A DNA stretch of 64,000 bases, taken from Lithodes maja (lineage: Eukaryota; Arthropoda; Malacostraca; Decapoda; Lithodidae). The stretch spans positions 39,325 through 103,324 of the forward strand of contig JBAKBP010007093.1 in assembly GCA_037953745.1 (NCBI GenBank), given 5' to 3'. Position numbers and translations under genes: made by a program. Every line of letters starts with the position of its first letter. Positions within the stretch are counted from its first letter, which is position 1. Positions 33,717 through 44,032 of the stretch are shown piece after piece. The notes under the pieces are model-generated. The model saw nothing but the letters and a program-made list of their open reading frames with translations, made no database searches and was not told the origin of the DNA.

Positions 33717-33735
33717 CCAGATACAAGGGATCTGG
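33717..33735 (+). other. R/U5 hairpin I of element C
   Basis: CCAGAT-ACAAGGG-ATCTGG, followed by ATTTCTCAAAGAGC. Equivalent hairpins: A 128-146 and 14007-14025, C 3' LTR 41257-41275, D 50850-50868 and 58759-58777, solo LTR 45000-45019. Confidence 0.7.
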
Positions 33736-34164
33736 ATTTCTCAAAGAGCACTTGTTAGTTTTAACGTAATACTTTAAACAATTGTGAGGACTTCGCTAGA
33801 CTACTAGCCGTTTTTGCTCAGTCACTGCTATCTTTTGCCCACAGTACCCCAGCTAGACTTTACTCGATTAGTAGATACAGAATAGTATTGAAGCTTTCCT
33901 TATGTATGATATTGTTTATGCACTATTGATTTCATGTGTTGCAAGCTTGGCTACTTTAGTGATTAGTGGCCCACGAGCACAATCCGAGTAGGCTATTGCC
34001 ATTGCATTTGCGGAGTACTTCTTTTTAATGTTTGCCATTTACTATTGCATATTCTTTTAATTATTCTTATGCCAATTTAAACCTTTAATAGTATTTAATT
34101 GCCAGTGTTTTGCTTATTGAATTACTGTTCAAAATCCGATACGTACTTCTTACGAGCATCCGAG

Positions 34165-34205
34165 AAGCATCTAACTTTTTTCAGAAGATTCCTTGCTCGA
34201 TGCTT
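34165..34205 (+). other. U5 hairpin II of element C
   Basis: AAGCATC and GATGCTT arms around a loop containing TCAGAAGATTCCTTG. Counterparts: A 545-582, D 51266-51302, solo LTR 45440-45476. Confidence 0.6.
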
Positions 34206-34577
34206 AAGGACTATTAATTAACGTAACGTAATAGTGCCGATCCGAAGTAGAGGGTGGAGGACTTCTTAAGTTCTTAGTCAAGGGTGGATTACTTCGGCTT
34301 CGGCCAACACTATTCTTTGGTGTTGTTGTTTCTTACTTCTTTGTTTGATTGTTGACCAGACTAGATAATTCCTGTCTCTTTATTAGTCTGTTGTTGAACA
34401 CTAGTACCGAGTTCTTGTATACCCCGTTATAGCAGATTGAACTCTGGAGGGTATTAGTGTTTTTTGTTCGGCTGGCAGTACTCAGGGGTTGGGATCGTGT
34501 GTTTCTGTTGTGGCAGCGAGCCGTATTCGAGTCCTGATTGAGAGCCCTTGTGTACCCGAGTGCCAGTTCGTAACAAA

Positions 34578-34595
34578 TGGTGACCTTGCTTAGGA
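34578..34595 (+). other. Primer binding site of element C
   Basis: TGGTGACCTTGCTTAGG starts two bases after the LTR. The first eight bases match the complement of a tRNA end of the tRNA-Trp type. A and D have TGGCGACC. Confidence 0.6.
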
Positions 34596-34787
34596 TTTTG
34601 TGAACAGTATAAATTTTTGCAGAGTTGTACAACATTTGTTTGTTTGTATTTAAGCGTGCATATTGAAGAATATTTTTTTTGTATGGCAATTAGTAAAGCA
34701 TTTAAGAGACTCCAGTTAATTTAGTAATTAGTGCTTGCATAGGAAGTTTAACACTTTTGTCTCGAGAATTTTTTTGTGGACTTCAGT

Positions 34788-37700
34788 ATGTCGTGCATTA
34801 GCACTGACGATGAGCGAGAGATGTCATTTGAAGGTGTGCCGTTAGTAACCAGTGAGGAGGATGCTAGAGTTTTTGTGAGTAAGCGGTACCACGTGACGGA
34901 GGAGAGGCTGACTGGGGTGGATGTTTGTGGCTTGCACCTGATAGCCAAGGTTTTGGGCATTTCCAATGTAGTAGGGATGTCCAAGAGGGAGCTGATTTCC
35001 TGGGTGTTGCGTGGGCGACATGGGGTTTCGGAGGAGAGGGCGTTTGGGGGGGTTCCTCCCCAGATCCCCTCTCACTCGACTCCCACAGTGCCGTCCACTC
35101 AGTTACCGGAGGTTAGCACTCTCCCACAGAGGGATGAGAATTGGCAGATTGGAGTGCCCTCGGGTGGTGCACGTGGTGGTTCCCCAGTTTTTGCCCCCCC
35201 TCCTTCAGTAGTGGCAGCTCGCTCTTCCTGTCTGTCTCCAGATATGGTATTTAGACTTGAGCTTGCTAAGATTGAGGCTAGGAAGCAGGAGAATGAGACT
35301 AGGAGGCATGAAATTGAGGTTAGGAGGCAGGAGGATGAGACCAGGACGCATGAGGCTGAGCTTAGGTACGACTCAGAGAAATATTGTGCTAAATTAGATT
35401 TAGATAAGACTCGTGCAGAGTCGACAGGGACTCGGATGGGCCGTGAGGGCCAAGTAAGAGAACAGTCCTTAGCCTACTTAGTCAAATTGGTGCCGGTATT
35501 TAGTGAAACTGAAGTCACAGAATGTTTTAATCGTTTTGAGAAGAAGTGTAGGGAGCATAATTGGCCTGAAGAGAAGTGGGCAGCTCTAGTCTCCTCAAGA
35601 CTTACGGGTAAGGGTCTGAAGGCTTATGATGCACTGCCTTTAGAGTCTTGCATTGACTACCCAGAATTGAAGAGAGCTGTCCTACGGGCATACGAGTTGC
35701 AACCGGAAACATATCGATTGAAGTTTCGGGGTGTTACAAAGACTAGGGAGGCGACCTTTCTTGAACATGCCCGGGACTTAAAAGATGCACTTAAAAACTG
35801 GACACGTTCTGAGAAAGCTGAGACGGCAGAACAGTTGACTGAGCTGTTTCTGCTCGAGCAGTTTTATAAGTGTACTGGTGCAGAAATGACTTTAACTATT
35901 AAAGAAAAGAACCCAAAAACTCTACAGGAGGCAGCTGAGATGGCTGACCTCCGGCTATCACTAATTCGTGGGTGCGGGTCTGCCCAGCGTAGTGAGGCAG
36001 GTAACAAGGGGCGTGACGCCCCACCCTCCCGAGTTAGTGATATACCTTATGCAAACAAGTACAAGAGCCATGATACCAAGACTGACCACAAGACTAGCAC
36101 CGTCCCATTTAAGAAGGGGCCGGGCCCTTCCCAGTACCAAGGGAAGCCCAAAGGGGAGTTGGAGTGTTATCATTGTCATAAAAAGGGGCACTTTGCAAGA
36201 GTCTGTCCTAGCAAACCACCTACAGCAGCTGTGTCTTTGGCCTGCAACATTGGTGTGTCTCCGAAGTCATCTGAGTTTGCCCGGGGCAGTTCGTCAGAGG
36301 CTGAGGCACAGCCAATGCAGAAGCACCTGGGAGGCTCGACCCCTGCTCAGGATGTTTTTTGCGACCATAGAGGGCGGGGTTGCGTGATGTGGGCGGGGCG
36401 CAAGCATGGAGTAGAGGTCTTGCGTGATACAGGTGCTTCCCAGACTCTGATGAAAAACTTGACTGGCTACCCTATAAACGCGGCTCGGGTGGTAGTGGTG
36501 CAGGGTATTAATGCAACTCGGTCATACCCGCTGGTGCGGTTGGAGATGGAGGTGGATGGTGTGGCACGTGAATTGGATGTCGGGATTGTGGAGAAACTGC
36601 CAGTGGAGGGCGTCGACCTTCTTCTCGGCAACGACTTTGCAATGCCCGCTTATGAGGTTCTACCCTTAGTCGTTGCCGAGAGGCCGGCCGACGTGAGTAG
36701 GGAAGAGCAAGAGTGGGTCGAGCGGTGCCAGACACAACCCATGGCGTGTGTTGTCACCCGAGCTCGGGCAGCTAAAGTGTCACAGGTTAGTCCTCCGTCT
36801 TCAGACCAGCGGAGGAACGATCAACAGGAGGAGGCTAAAGCTGGAGATGGTTTTAAGAGTTTTGACTCGGCGGCTCTCCTGGGTGATTCAGTATTAACAC
36901 CATTACTTAATTCTGGAGTAACCCCTGGGCCTGTCATCGAGAGTGACGAGGCTGGGCATGACGAGTCTCCACGACAGCAACGTTATGTACATCGAGAGAG
37001 ACAGAGGGAGCAGCCCAGTATCGGGGAAGGTCATGCATTGCTCCGGGAGCAGTTAGATCGCTTGGCACCCTCAGATATACGTCGGTTGCAACTAGAGGAC
37101 CCTGAGCACCAAACGTGTGCTAATGGAGCTGTAGAGCTCGACGAGGACGGTGATGCACAGCCAGGAGATTTTTTTTATTTAGAAGGCATCCTCTATAGGC
37201 GTTTTCAAGACCCTAAACGTAGTTGGCAAAAGGGGTCCGGAGTAGTGGACCAGTTGGTGGTGCCACGGGAGTGCAGGGATAGCCTACTGAGGTTGGCGCA
37301 TGACATACCACTGGCAGGACATCTATGGGTGAGAAAAACGGTGGTGGCTTTGGGGAAATTGTTTTGGTGGCCGGGGATGAAGTCTCATGTGCAGTCATGG
37401 ATAAACTCATGTGATATTTGTCAACGTGTCGGGAAACCGAACCAAGTTATTCCTAAGGCTCCGTTACACCCTATTCCTGTGATTGGGCCACCCTTTAGTA
37501 AAATTATTGTTGACATGGTTGGTCCACTCCCTCCCACTAAGGCTGGAAATAAATTTTTGTTAACCATAATGGATGTTGCCACTAGATACCCCGATGCATA
37601 CCCTATGAAAAATGGAATGGCTAAGACGGTAGTCAGTAACTTGTTGTGGTACTTCTCAAGGTACGGGTACCCGGAGGAGATTCAGTCTGATCAGGGATCT

Positions 37701-37934
37701 AATTTCACCTCCAACATGTTCAAGCAAACAATGCAACAGCATGGGATACGAGCAGTAGTATCGTCAGCGTATCACCCTGAGAGTCAAGGGGTGCTTGAGC
37801 GGTGGCATGCTACACTTAAAAGCATGCTCAGGTGTTATTGTGCTGACAACGGTATGGATTGGGATCTTGGATTGCCTTATGTGCTGTTTGCTGCTTACCT
37901 GGTGAGAGCCTGGGATTTAGTCCAAACGAGCTGA
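34788..37934 (+). pseudogene. Element C Gag-protease-integrase frame
   Basis: Start ATG at 34788 (the frame is open from a GTG at 34776; numbering here from that codon). N-terminal Gag domain, then a charged coiled-coil-like stretch (IEARKQENETRRHEIEVR, about 165-200), then the SCAN-like capsid end (LEHARDLKDAL, FLLEQFYKCTG). Zinc knuckle CYHCHKKGHFARVC from residue 464 and protease DTGAS at 551 with LLLGNDF. Integrase lies upstream of RT: HDIPLAGH (from 842) and CDIC (about 879) form the zinc domain. The catalytic positions are D913 (VDMVGP), D972 (QSDQGSNF) and E1008 (VLERWH), a D,D-35-E spacing. A 7-base loss near 37895 relative to D shifts the frame, so this reading ends at 37934. Confidence 0.92.
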
Positions 37935-39868
37935 TTTTTGGACACCGTGTCAGGGGCCCCCTTAACATGCTGAAAGAAATTTGGGAGGGGACTGTGCAGC
38001 CTTGTCCATTATTAAAGTATGTGCTTGAAAGCCGTGAGCGCATGCTTAAGAGTCTGGAGATGGCAGGTAGAAATTTGACAGAATCACAAGCTTTGATGAA
38101 GGACAGGTATGATCGCAAAGTGAGGCTCCGGAAGTTCACTGTAGGACAAGAGGTATTCATTTTGTTGCCTTTGGTTGGTAACCCCCTCTCTGCGAAGTAC
38201 ACTGGACCTTATAAAATTGTAGAACAAATTTCAGACTTAGATTACCTTGTTGCCACTCCAGACAGGAGGACAAAGAACCAGTTATGTCACGTGAACCTTA
38301 TTAAAGAGTATGTGAGGCGCCCCTCTGAGCCTCTCACTGTCCGTGTGTTGGCTTGTTGCGGCCGTGGTGGAGAAGGAGAGGGGGACAGTCAAGCTTCAGA
38401 GGAGGATAGCTGGGATCAACATGTTTCAGCGGATCAGTGGGCGGGGAACTCGAGCCTAAGGGCTGACGAGGCTATAACTCATTTGCCTGAGCCGCAGTTT
38501 GATGCTATCCGTCAGTTGTTCGGTTCATACCCCACTGTATTTGCTGAACACCCAGGCCTCACTACTCAGGCTATGCATGATGTTGACGTGGGGGACCATA
38601 TACCCTTTAAGTCAATCCCGTACCGTGTGCCCCCCATAAAACTACCAGCTCTGAGGGATGAGTTGGAGTATATGCTCGGTAGAGGGTTGATAGAGAAAGG
38701 CACAGTTAAGTGGACTTCCCCCGTAACACTGCAGCCTAAGCCAGATGGCAAGGTACGCTTTTGTATTGATTTCCGTAGGTTAAACGGTTTGACTCCAACT
38801 AACCCATATCCTCTTCCTCGGGTTGATGATAGTGTTGACAAAATTGGTAATGCTCGTTTTTTGTCTAAAGTAGATTTAGTAAAAGGTTACTGGCAAGTAC
38901 CTTTGTCCGAGCGTGCTAAAGAGGTATGTGGTTTTGTTGTGGACGGGAGTACCTACTGGTGCAATGTTATGCCTTACGGACTTAAGAATGCACCAGCAAC
39001 GTTTCGGAACCTGATGAATGAAATTGTAAAGGACATTCCAAATTGCACCGTATATTTGGACGATGTAATCATTTATGATGACGACTTTGAGAGCCATTGT
39101 GAGCACCTTGAGACCTTGTTCTGGAAACTTAGTGAAGCAGGTCTGGTAGTAAATTTGGCAAAGTGTGACTTCGTAAAAGCCACTGTGCAGTACCTTGGGT
39201 TTGTAGTGGGAAGGGGACAGGTGTGCCCTCCTCAGAACAAGGTACAGGCTATCAATAAATTTCCACACCCAACAACCAAGAAGCAGATTATGAGATTCTT
39301 GGGTATGATAGGCTACTACAGACGCTTCATAAAAGGTTACTCAATGGTGTTGGCACCTCTCACAGATTTGTTATCTAAAGACAAAAAGTTTTTGTGGGCA
39401 CCTGAGTGTGAAAAGGCTTTCACTTTGGTGAAACATTTGCTATGTACTCACCCGATACTCAGGGCCCCAGACTTTAACAGGCCTTTTCGGCTGGCAACAG
39501 ATGCTAGTGGTGTAGGGGCTGGTGCCGTCTTGCTACAGACAGACAATGAAGGTGTGGAACACCCAGTAAGTTTCTTTTCTAAGAAGTTCAATGCTGCCCA
39601 AAAGAACTATTCTACAATAGAAAAGGAATTACTGGCGATTGTGCTGTCGCTCAGGCACTTCGAGGTGTATGTTCCAGCCTATGGCCCAGTCGTGGTTATC
39701 TACACTGATCATCACCCTTTGAGGTTCCTGAATCAATTTCACAATCGCAATATGAGACTGACCAGGTGGTCTTTGATGTTGCAGGAGTATAACCTGGACA
39801 TCCGTCATATTGCTGGATGTGACAATGTGATCGCGGATTGTTTATCAAGGGTGGATGATCAGTCGTAG
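37859..39868 (+). pseudogene. Element C integrase C-terminus, RT and RNase H frame
   Basis: The shifted frame continues pol. FSPNELIFGH ends the integrase core and VGQEVFILLP...AKYTGPYKIVEQ is the GPY/F module. An acidic linker (GGEGEGDSQA) follows, then RT with KVRFCIDFRRLNG, LVKGYWQVPLSER, YGLKNAPATF and the catalytic VYLDDVIIYDDD (Tyr about residue 399), then RNase H with LATDASGVGAG, EKELLAIVL, IYTDHHPL and IADCLSRVDD. The stop is at 39866-39868. All catalytic motifs are present, so apart from the frameshift upstream the enzymes look sound. It overlaps the preceding frame because of the frameshift, not as a designed overlap; D is continuous here. Confidence 0.92.
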
Positions 39869-39954
39869 GCTATCACAGGTGTGTGGGTTTGAGTGGAGGA
39901 AAATAGGCTGCCCTTATAGTGCAGCCGGGAAAAACATATTAAAATATAAAAATC

Positions 39955-40070
39955 ATATAAAAACTCTTTCTTTTGATATAGATAATCGTATAAGTTTGTC
40001 ACAGCCTATAGAGTTTGAGTAGTCCACGAACTATCAAACGGCTGAGCTGCTGTAAGCTCGCTCTGGGAGC
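39955..40070 (+). other. Conserved 3' UTR module of element C
   Basis: Box ATAAAAACTCTTTCTTTT (39956-39973), stem GTTTGA (40013-40018) / TCAAAC (40034-40039), then GCTCGCTCTGGGAGC (40056-40070). The stem arms differ from those of A, B and D but pair. Confidence 0.65.
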
Positions 40071-40221
40071 ATGATATTGTGTCTTTTTGCTATTGTTGGG
40101 AGGAGTTATAAAATGTGAATTTTTGTTTAATAATAAGATGTGTTTTGGTGATAAACTCAGCTTTGTGTTAGTGCCATGCGGTCGCTGGGTGTGAGGGGCT
40201 TGATGGGGTTCTGTGTTTGTC

Positions 40222-40263
40222 AGATTTTAGCTCAGGGTTGAGCAAGTAAAATCTTGGGGGAGG
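40222..40263 (+). promoter_or_regulatory. Polypurine tract and abutting hairpin of element C
   Basis: AGATTTTA (40222-40229) pairs with TAAAATCT (40247-40254). The right arm runs straight into TGGGGGAGG before the LTR start. The loop contains CTCAGGGTTGAG. Confidence 0.7.
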
Positions 40264-42115
40264 TGTGACGCATGTCCAGTGTGAGCATGCTGTACAGAAC
40301 GCCTAGTCATGCCCCACTCTCGCTAGGATCGTCAGGGCAGGAACTTTGGCTGTAGTCTATGTAGAGTTTCCTAACTTAGTTCATGTGAGCCGTTGTACTA
40401 TAAGTATTATGAATATGTATTTTGTTTTCATCTGAGTCAACGAGTTCTATTTTATATCATTAGTTATAAGTATTGTGTGTAAAACTTATTTGTAATGATG
40501 GGAAGAGAAACAACTGGCAGAGACAGTTGGGGGTCAGTGGGTGCGCCCGGCGGGAGGTGGGCCTAACTCACTAGCACTCCCCCCACTCAGTGCTAGGGGA
40601 GCCTTTGTCTATCCCAGAGGAGAGAGAGAAATTACGTAATGGTTGTCAGTGGGCGGTCCTTAGTAGTTCACGTTGGGCTCACTAGAGGGCCGGGTATAAA
40701 AAGGGAAGTCTAGCCATTTTTTCATCAGAACTCATTAGGCAGAGCGACTTCTCATTTCCCTTGCTAACTATATATATTCTTCTGACTGATGTGAACTTTC
40801 TCTACTACCTTACATCCTTATCTCCTCTTTTCCCTGCCTGTTTAACTTCCATGGTCCCGTTGGTGCAGAGCTAGTCAGCCAACGTATTATCGCTTGAGTT
40901 CTCACGAGATACTTGCCTATTAGATAGCCTATTTTGGAAAGGTTAACTTAGAATAGGATTGATTTATGTTTGTTGCACTTGTATATGCATTTCCCTGTGT
41001 GTTATTATTATTATTCCTGTTTTCTGCTAGTCTAGGTAATGCTAGACTGGGGTAAGGCTTTTCTGTGTTACGAGTTGTTGTTTGATGCAGTGGTTAAGCT
41101 ATAAACCTGCATACTCGTTTCGGTTCAGTGAAGCCTAGGTGGTCTTCGCGGCTGACTGTGTTGAGTTAATAATTTACAGTGCGTGAGGGCAAGAGCCTAA
41201 CCACCCTGTATTTTATTAACAGTTTGTTTTTACTTTGTCAAGGAGCCGGGAGAAAACCAGATACAAGGGATCTGGATTTCTCAAAGTGCACTTGTTAGTT
41301 TTAACGTAATACTTTAAACAGTTGTGAGGACTTCGCTAGGCTACGAGCCATTTTTGCTCAGTCACTGCTACCTTTTGCCCACAGTACCCCAGCTAGACTT
41401 TACTCGATTAGTAGATACAGAATAGTATTGCAGCTTTCCTTATGTATGATATTGTTTATGCACTATTGATTTCATGTGTTGCAAGCTTGGCTACTTTAGT
41501 GATTAGTGGCCCACGAGCACAATCCGAGTAGGCTATTGCCGTTGCATTTGCGGAGTACTTCTTTTTAATGTTTGCCATTTACTATTGCATATTCTTTTAA
41601 TTATTCTTATGCCAATTTAAACCTTTAATAGTATTTAATTGCCAGTGTTTTGCTTATTGAATTACTGTTCAAAATCCGATACGTACTTCTTACGAGCATC
41701 CGAGAAGCATCTAACTTTTTTCAGAAGATTCCTTGCTCGATGCTTAAGGACTATTAATTAACGCAACGTAATAGTGCCGATCCGAAGTAGAGGGTGGAGG
41801 ACTTCTTAAGTTCTTAGTCAAGGGTGGATTACTTCGGCTTCGGCCAACACTATTCTTTGGTGTTGTTGTTTCTTACTTCTTTGTTTGATTGTTGACCAGA
41901 CTAGATAATTCCTGTCTCTTTATTAGTCTGTTGTTGAACACTAGTACCGAGTTCTTGTATACCCCGTTATAGCAGATTGAACTCTGGAGGGTATTGGTGT
42001 TTTTTGTTCGGCTGGCAGTACTCAGGGGTTGGGATCGTGTGTTTCCGTTGTGGCAGCGAGCCGTATTCGAGTCCTGATTGAGAGCCTTTGTGTACCCGAG
42101 TGCCAGTTCGTAACA
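40264..42115 (+). repeat. 3' LTR of element C
   Basis: Starts TGTGACGCATG, ends CGTAACA, followed by GTAG. TATA box at 40695, hairpins I and II as in the 5' LTR. Confidence 0.95.
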
Positions 42116-42863
42116 GTAGATGCAACATATGTATTTAAATTTACCAGCAGAAATTAATTTGTATATAGAATAATCAAAATAGGGACAATTGAAACTAGTA
42201 ACCTCCTCCAGGGCAATTTCAGATTTTGCGAAGCAACATACACCTCCTTTAGGTCTGAAATTTTGGAGCAGTTGATAACCGGGAAAATTAAATCAAGACG
42301 TGTCAGATGTGGATGTTACTTGAGTCTCTGTCAAACAAAGGAGAGTAGGGGATTCTGCTTGAAGAAATTGGTGTACAGAATTGATGTTAGAGTGAAGTCC
42401 CCTTATATTACTAAAAAAAAAAAAAAAGCTGCACCGACGAGCAGCTTTGGGACGTTGCAATGTTCTTGACACAGTCGCATGATGACGACCGGGAGGGCCC
42501 TGTGTCAATGACCCAACCCTGCCGGGGGTGGATATCCGAGGGACCACCAGGTTTGCTCTTAACAATTGTACTGACATATTGATTAGGTAAGTGTATGGTG
42601 TTACATGCATGATATGTAGTGGGAAGAGTAGTGTTTTATGGATAGAGGATAGGGATGTAGGGCAATGTCGTGAAGTTGGATGTGTATGTTATATAAAGAG
42701 GGTTTTCCTGATACCCCTGATGTGTGAGGCAGACAGATATGTATCCAGCTACCAAGGCCTGGGAGAGAAAATGGAATTCAGGCTATTCCGTGAGTCTCCC
42801 GAAACCTTGACGGTAGTACTTCCCTGGGCGGGGCTGCCTACCCCTACTACCTCCAATATATAT
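42116..42863 (-). pseudogene. LINE endonuclease start and 5' region
   Basis: The minus-strand frame (42610 to 42293) reads into NIRGLHSNINSVHQFLQ and PTLLCLTETQ, the start of an APE-type endonuclease as found in Jockey and CR1 LINEs. A 15-base homopolymer at about 42413-42427 precedes it. The region 42611-42863 has no recognisable protein. The rest of the domain lies beyond element C at 32384-32688. Confidence 0.75.
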
Positions 42864-43140
42864 TACATATATGCTAGCTGCAGGGCTTGTTATTAATTAA
42901 CTGTATCTCCAACTGTTGGCTATAAAATATAAATGAAGGTGAATATATAATTATATGCTAGCTGCAGGGCTTGTTATTAATTAACTGTATCTCCAACTGT
43001 TGGCTATAAAATATAAATGAAGGTGAATACATATACGGTACCTGCAGGGCTTGTTATTAATTAACTGTATCTCCAACTGTTGGCTATAAAATAAAAATGA
43101 AGGTGAATACATATATGCAAGCTGCAGGGCTTGTTATTAA
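42864..43140 (+). repeat. 80-bp minisatellite, segment 2
   Basis: About 3.4 units continuing the array broken by the LINE. It ends at a TTAA used by the next MITE. Confidence 0.93.
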
Positions 43141-43617
43141 CACTTAAAGAGCGGCCTATGCGGTATATAATATGTAGCCACCAGCGGGGTGTTTTTACCC
43201 AAAATAGGGCTGTTTACGTGATCATTTTCATGCCTAAATAAGACTCAGAACGTAAAACAAGTATCTATCCCTGAAAGGGCATAAACAGAGCTTTCGAATG
43301 ACACCATAACGATCCTTTTATGATGGCTAGTTTTCTTGCAAAAACCGTGCAACGCGAGTGCAAAAAGCATAATTAGGCACTTTCCCCATACAATTCCGTA
43401 TATAGCGAGTGAGAGAGGGAGGGAGGAGGTGGGATTCGTGTCAGTAGGTTCGCCGCGGTGGTCTGGAGCAGTCATACGCTCGCTACTCTCCTGCCACCAC
43501 TTGTCTCTCTCTCTCAGCAACATTACGTGCTGAAATTGCCACACGATATATGTCGAGCACCGCCACATAGTCCAGCTTTATTTAACTCGACTTATGTTGC
43601 GCGCCGCTAAAGAAGGG
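43141..43617. mobile_element. TTAA-flanked MITE in the minisatellite
   Basis: 477 bp. The intact unit reads GTTATTAATTAACTG; here TTAA is present on both sides of the insert (43137-43140, 43618-43621), so the duplication is proven by the empty units nearby. Ends CACTTAAAGAGCGGC and GCCGCTAAAGAAGGG are imperfectly inverted. No transposase. A different family from the other TTAA elements here. Confidence 0.88.
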
Positions 43618-44032
43618 TTAATTAACTGTATCTCCAACTGTTGGCTATAAAATATAAATGAAGGTGAATACATATATGCAAGCTGCAGGGCTTGTTATTA
43701 ATTAACTGTATCTCCAACTGTTGGCTATAAAATATAAATGAAGGTGAATACATATATGCTAGCTGCAGGGCTTGTTATTAATTAACTGTATCTCCAGCTG
43801 TTGGCTATAAAATATAAATGAAGGTGAATACATATATGCTAGCTGCAGGGCTTGTTATTAATTAACTGTATCTCCAACTGTTGGCTATAAAATATAAATG
43901 AAGGTGAATACATATATGCTAGCTGCAGGGCTTGTTATTAATTAACTGTATCTCCAACTGTTGGCTATAAAATATAAATGAAGGTGAATACATAATTATA
44001 TGCTAGCTGCAGGGCTTGTTATTAATTAACTG
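43618..44032 (+). repeat. 80-bp minisatellite, segment 3
   Basis: Five units with GCTGCAGGGC spaced exactly 80 bp apart. Confidence 0.95.

Larger units (their letters stand above)
32689..34575 (+). repeat. 5' LTR of element C
   Basis: Starts TGTGAGCATG (one C lost against the 3' copy) and ends CGTAACA. It is 35 bp longer than the 3' LTR mainly through an expanded C-run (about 33006-33044). TATA box at 33155, hairpins at 33717-33735 and 34165-34205. Confidence 0.95.
32689..42115 (+). mobile_element. LTR retrotransposon C, Ty3/Gypsy Gmr1-like, nearly complete
   Basis: Two LTRs (32689-34575 and 40264-42115) with about 25 substitutions between them, a primer binding site, Gag-Pol, 3' UTR and polypurine tract, with GTAG duplicated outside both ends (32685-32688, 42116-42119). 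It interrupts the endonuclease of the Jockey-like LINE. Domain order is Gag, protease, integrase, RT, RNase H. The only clear inactivating change is a frameshift in integrase near 37895. No envelope frame follows pol. Confidence 0.95.
30047..42863 (-). mobile_element. Jockey/CR1-superfamily LINE, split by element C
   Basis: Minus-strand LINE of about 3.4 kb once element C is removed. The 3' end is a 21-base poly-A (30047-30067 on + as T) abutting the minisatellite. The 5' boundary is where the minisatellite resumes, near 42864. ORF2 (endonuclease, RT, C-terminal region) can be followed across the C insertion. No ORF1 was recognised, so it is probably 5'-truncated. No clear target duplication is visible; the satellite continues with at most a base lost. 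Confidence 0.85.

Noticed and set aside
37859..37934. Programmed frameshift between two pol frames of C
   Set aside because: D is continuous at the same place and C simply lacks seven bases; no slippery site is needed.
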